Part shown: positions 61,003-64,000 of the stretch, in pieces
How the letters are laid out: every line of letters begins with the position of its first letter
Numbering within the stretch: the stretch's first letter is position 1
NCBI RefSeq assembly: GCF_014873945.1
Contig: NZ_JADBEC010000001.1
Location: forward strand, 3,489,001-3,553,000
From: Rhizobium viscosum
GTDB lineage: Bacteria; Pseudomonadota; Alphaproteobacteria; Rhizobiales; Rhizobiaceae
DNA length: 64,000 bases
Reading direction: 5' to 3'
Position numbers and translations under genes: made by a program
Notes under the pieces: model-generated
The model's input: only the letters and a program-made list of their open reading frames with translations
The model's database searches: none
What the model was told of the DNA's origin: nothing

Positions 61003-62049
61003 ATGCAGCAGAAAATTCCCGCAACCGTCATCACCGGCTTTCTCGGCGCCGGCAAGACGACCATGATCCGCAACCTGCTCACCAATGCTGGCGGCAAGAA
61101 GATCGCACTCATCATCAACGAGTTTGGCGATCTCGGTGTGGATGGCGACGTGCTGAAGGGCTGCGGCGCGGAAAACTGCACCGAGGATGACATCATCGAG
61201 CTCACCAATGGCTGCATCTGCTGCACGGTGGCCGACGATTTCATTCCGACCATGACCAAGCTTCTGGAGCGCGATCAGCGCCCCGACCATATCGTCATCG
61301 AGACCTCGGGCCTTGCCCTGCCGCAGCCGCTGGTCGCGGCCTTCAATTGGCCGGATATCAGAAGCGAAGTCACCGTCGATGGCGTCATCACCGTGGTCGA
61401 CAGCGCCGCTGTCGCCGCAGGGCGTTTTGCCGATGACCACGATGCCGTCGATGCGCGTCGCGTCGAGGATGCATCGCTCGATCATGAAAGCCCGATCGAG
61501 GAGCTTTTCGAGGATCAGCTGACCTGTGCCGATCTCATAGTGCTCAACAAGACCGATCTCATTGATGCTGACGGCCTCGGCCGCGTGAAGAGCGAAGTCG
61601 CTTCGCGCATCGCCCGCAAGCCTGTCATGATCGAAGCGAAGAACGGCGAGGTGCCGGCAAGCGTGCTGCTCGGCCTCGGCATCGGCACGGAGGACGATAT
61701 CGGCAACCGCAAGTCCCATCACGAGTTGGAGCATGAGGACGGCGAGCCGCATGATCACGACGAGTTCGACAGTTTCGTCGTCGAGCTCGGTGCGATCGCC
61801 GATACGGCCGCATTCGTCGAGAAGCTGAAGGGCATTATTGCCGAGCATGATGTGCTGCGCCTCAAGGGCTTCATCGATGTCTCGGGTAAGCCGATGCGCC
61901 TGCAGCTGCAGGCCGTGGGCGCCCGCATCGACCAGTATTTCGATCGCGCCTGGGCGCCGGGTGAAGCGCGCAGCACGCGCCTCGTCGTCATCGGCCTGCA
62001 CGAGATGGATCAGGACGCGGTGCGCAAGGCGATCGAAGCGCTCGTCTGA
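61003..62049 (+). CDS. cobW: CobW-family GTPase of cobalamin synthesis
   Basis: The 348-residue protein has a G3E P-loop GFLGAGKTT (residues 12-20), the metal-binding motif CICC in NGCICCTV (around residue 76), IETSGLALPQP, NKTDLID and a His-rich segment SHHELEHEDGEPHDHDEFD around residues 230-250, then a CobW_C domain. CobW is thought to supply cobalt to the cobaltochelatase. It is four bases after cobP and eight before cobN, consistent with one operon. Confidence 0.95.
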   Translation: MQQKIPATVITGFLGAGKTTMIRNLLTNAGGKKIALIINEFGDLGVDGDVLKGCGAENCTEDDIIELTNGCICCTVADDFIPTMTKLLERDQRPDHIVIETSGLALPQPLVAAFNWPDIRSEVTVDGVITVVDSAAVAAGRFADDHDAVDARRVEDASLDHESPIEELFEDQLTCADLIVLNKTDLIDADGLGRVKSEVASRIARKPVMIEAKNGEVPASVLLGLGIGTEDDIGNRKSHHELEHEDGEPHDHDEFDSFVVELGAIADTAAFVEKLKGIIAEHDVLRLKGFIDVSGKPMRLQLQAVGARIDQYFDRAWAPGEARSTRLVVIGLHEMDQDAVRKAIEALV

Positions 62050-62057
62050 GGTAAACA

Positions 62058-64000
62058 ATGCATCTGCTTCTCGCTCAACAGGGAACGATCAGCGATGGCG
62101 ACGAGGCGATCGACCTCGGCCAGTCGCCGGGCGATATCCTGTTCCTGTCGGCCGCCGATACCGAGCTTGCGGCGATTGCCGCGGCTCATGCCGGCGGGGC
62201 GATGGGGTATTCGCTGCGGCTTGCCAGCCTGATGAGCCTGAAGCATCCGATGTCGGTCGATACATACGTCGAACGCACGGCGCGGCATGCGAAGCTGATC
62301 ATCGTGCGGGCGCTCGGCGGGGCGAGCTATTTCCACTATGTGCTGGAGGCGCTGCATGCAGTTGCAGCGCGGAATGGTGTGCTGATTGCGGTGCTGCCGG
62401 GGGATTCCAAACCGGATGCGGGGCTGACGCCGTTTTCGAATGTGGCGCTGGAGGATCTGAATGCGCTGTGGGCGTATCTGATCGAGGGCGGCGACGCGAA
62501 TGCGCGGGGTTTTCTGGCCTATGCGGCGGCGATGCTCTCGGGCGAGGAGAAGCCAGCGCCGGCTGCACCGCTGATGAAGGCGGGGATCTGGTGGCCGGGG
62601 CGGGGGCTGGTTGGCGTTGATGAGTGGCGGCGGCTTATCTCCGCTTCGCCCTCTTCGGCTGTTGAGGATGTAGCACCCCCCTCTGTCCTGCCGGACATCT
62701 CCCCCACAAGGGGGGAGATCGACAAGCGGCAAGACCACCGCTCTACATCTGTTGTTTGGGGAGAAGCTCGCGGCGATTCAATCTCCCCCCTTGTGGGGGA
62801 GATGTCCGGCAGGACAGAGGGGGGTATTGCACACTCGACGGCCGAGGGTGCAACCGTCCGCCCAACTGTCGCCATCGCCTTCTACCGTGCCCTGGTGCAG
62901 AGCGGCGAAACCCGCCCCGTCGAAGCCTTGATCGAAGCTTTGCAGGCGCAAGGCCTACGCCCATTGCCGGTCTTCGCCTACAGCCTCAAGGATCCCGTCT
63001 CCAAGGGCATCCTTGAAACCATTTTCGCCGATCTCAAACCCGACGTCGTCATCAACACGACAGGCTTTGCCGTCTCTGCACCCGGCGCCGATCGCGAGCC
63101 GACCGTGCTGGAAACGAATGACGCGATCGTACTGCAGGCCATCTTTTCCGCTTCGTCGCGGGAGGCCTGGGCCGCCTCGTCGCAGGGGCTCTCGGCCCGC
63201 GATCTCGGCATGAATGTCGCGTTGCCGGAGGTGGATGGCAGGGTGCTGTCGCGCGCCGTCTCCTTCAAGGCTGCCGCCCGCTATGATGCCGCGGTCGAGG
63301 CCAATATCGTCTCCAGCGAGCCGGATGCCGGGCGCATGGCCTATGTGGCATCGCTTGCCGTCAACTGGGCGCGGCTGCGGCAGATGCCGGCGGCGAACAG
63401 GCGGGTTGCGCTCGTCATGGCGAATTATCCGAACCGTGACGGACGGCTCGGCAATGGCGTCGGCCTCGATACGCCGGCCGGCACGATCGAGGTGATGCGG
63501 GCGATGGAGAAGGCCGGTTATCCGGTCGCCGATATCCCTGATGATGGCGATGTGCTGATGCGGCACCTGATGGCGGGGCCGACCAATTCCGGCTTCGATG
63601 GCAAGGTCGTGCGCGAGACGCTTTCCCTGAATCGATATAAGGATTTCCTGGAATCTCTTCCTGCTCAGATTCAGGATGAAGTCAGCGCGCGCTGGGGTGC
63701 GCCGGAGGCCGATCCCTATGTCCGCGGTGGCGCTTTCGCGCTGCCTTTCGCCCGGTTCGGCGAGTTGCTGATCGGTATTCAGCCGGCACGCGGCTATAAT
63801 ATCGATCCGAAGGAAAGTTATCACTCGCCCGATCTCGTGCCGCCGCACGGCTATCTCGCCTTCTACGCTTTCCTGCGCGAGGAATTCGGCGCGCAGGCAG
63901 TGATCCACATGGGCAAGCACGGCAATCTGGAATGGCTGCCGGGCAAGGCGCTGGCGCTGTCGGAAGCCTGTTATCCCGAAGCGATCCTCGGGCCGCTGCC
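62058..64000 (+). CDS. cobN: Cobaltochelatase subunit CobN (3' end outside window), with in-frame palindromic insertion
   Basis: The gene starts MHLLLAQQGTISDGDEAIDLG and remains open for 647 codons to the window end. CobN is the large subunit of the CobNST complex, which inserts cobalt into hydrogenobyrinate a,c-diamide. Family landmarks include ALGGASYFHYVLEAL, PTVAIAFYRALVQSG, LVMANYPNRDGRLGNGVGLDTPA, LLIGIQPARGYNIDPKESYHSPDLVPPHGYLAFYAFL, and IHMGKHGNLEWLPGKAL. Residues about 206-256 are encoded by the repeat at 62675-62825 and look foreign to the family (low complexity, not aligning with CobN). The frame is kept through it. Confidence 0.95.
   Translation, partial: MHLLLAQQGTISDGDEAIDLGQSPGDILFLSAADTELAAIAAAHAGGAMGYSLRLASLMSLKHPMSVDTYVERTARHAKLIIVRALGGASYFHYVLEALHAVAARNGVLIAVLPGDSKPDAGLTPFSNVALEDLNALWAYLIEGGDANARGFLAYAAAMLSGEEKPAPAAPLMKAGIWWPGRGLVGVDEWRRLISASPSSAVEDVAPPSVLPDISPTRGEIDKRQDHRSTSVVWGEARGDSISPLVGEMSGRTEGGIAHSTAEGATVRPTVAIAFYRALVQSGETRPVEALIEALQAQGLRPLPVFAYSLKDPVSKGILETIFADLKPDVVINTTGFAVSAPGADREPTVLETNDAIVLQAIFSASSREAWAASSQGLSARDLGMNVALPEVDGRVLSRAVSFKAAARYDAAVEANIVSSEPDAGRMAYVASLAVNWARLRQMPAANRRVALVMANYPNRDGRLGNGVGLDTPAGTIEVMRAMEKAGYPVADIPDDGDVLMRHLMAGPTNSGFDGKVVRETLSLNRYKDFLESLPAQIQDEVSARWGAPEADPYVRGGAFALPFARFGELLIGIQPARGYNIDPKESYHSPDLVPPHGYLAFYAFLREEFGAQAVIHMGKHGNLEWLPGKALALSEACYPEAILGPL
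62675..62825. repeat. Long palindromic repeat element, copy 2, inside cobN
   Basis: The arms 62675-62719 and 62781-62825 are perfect 45-base reverse complements around a 61-base loop. It matches the copy at 60301-60460 with its loop in the opposite orientation. It adds an in-frame stretch to CobN without a stop codon; both strands of the copy read as open frames. Confidence 0.9.

Noticed and set aside
60301-62825. The two long palindromes as an insertion sequence or CRISPR
   Set aside because: There is no transposase, no target duplications evident and no regular spacer-repeat pattern; a non-autonomous palindromic repeat fits better.

Overview
The window looks like chromosomal DNA of a Rhizobium-type alphaproteobacterium (Rhizobiaceae). 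Supporting signs are high GC, gene content typical of the group (a cobP-cobW-cobN cobalamin operon behind a B12 riboswitch, small DUF1127-like proteins, many LysR/TetR/AraC regulators, HisKA_2-type signalling) and promoters resembling those read by the alphaproteobacterial stress sigma factor EcfG. No sequence search was possible, so the genus is inferred. There is no rRNA, CRISPR array, phage or transposase; one tRNA-Lys is present.

Layout. 1-6.7 kb: pdxJ, a divergent quinone oxidoreductase/HxlR pair, TetR plus MFS exporter, a MarR-GNAT fusion, and a divergent racemase/Lrp pair. 6.7-11.5 kb: a small-molecule kinase homologue, NADH dehydrogenase type II, a zinc alcohol dehydrogenase with divergent AraC regulator, and a DUF4087 protein. 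11.6-18.1 kb: amino-acid metabolism (TetR-ilvC, ilvE, a 2-aminoadipate-type aminotransferase) with two toxin-antitoxin modules between, one of them translationally coupled to a methyltransferase. 18-27.7 kb: a DUF2278/lamin-tail protein, an aldo/keto reductase, a complete Fe(III)-type ABC importer, an exonuclease-phosphatase/NUDIX operon and a PhzF protein. 27.8-36.8 kb: tRNA-Lys, a SAM methyltransferase, a decayed ICMT-like gene, a glycosyltransferase, a DHA2 exporter, a REC-HisKA_2 kinase, DUF924 and a large MscS channel. 37-42 kb: a dimethylglycine-dehydrogenase-like flavoprotein and two paralogous tandem-REC response regulators, one ending in GGDEF. 42-46 kb: a lower-GC DUF4209-type gene, a GlxA-type regulator and two tiny basic proteins. 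46-55 kb: kup, a CorC-like protein, a DUF882 peptidase-fold protein, LysR, a ModA-like binding protein, an entericidin and an orphan betaine-type binding protein. 55.4-64 kb: cobQ, an SDR, a ClC channel, then riboswitch-cobP-cobW-cobN, with cobN running off the window.

The most striking observation is a ~150 bp near-perfect palindromic element present twice in the cobalamin operon. One copy lies between the riboswitch and cobP. The other, in the opposite orientation, lies inside cobN and keeps the reading frame open, so about 50 residues of CobN are encoded by the repeat. Other points of interest are an EcfG-type promoter upstream of the REC-HisKA_2 kinase, a receiver domain whose phospho-acceptor Asp is Asn, a palindromic operator shared by two distant loci, a possible PhoB box before the ABC importer, and an R-x4-H motif in the DUF4209-type protein.
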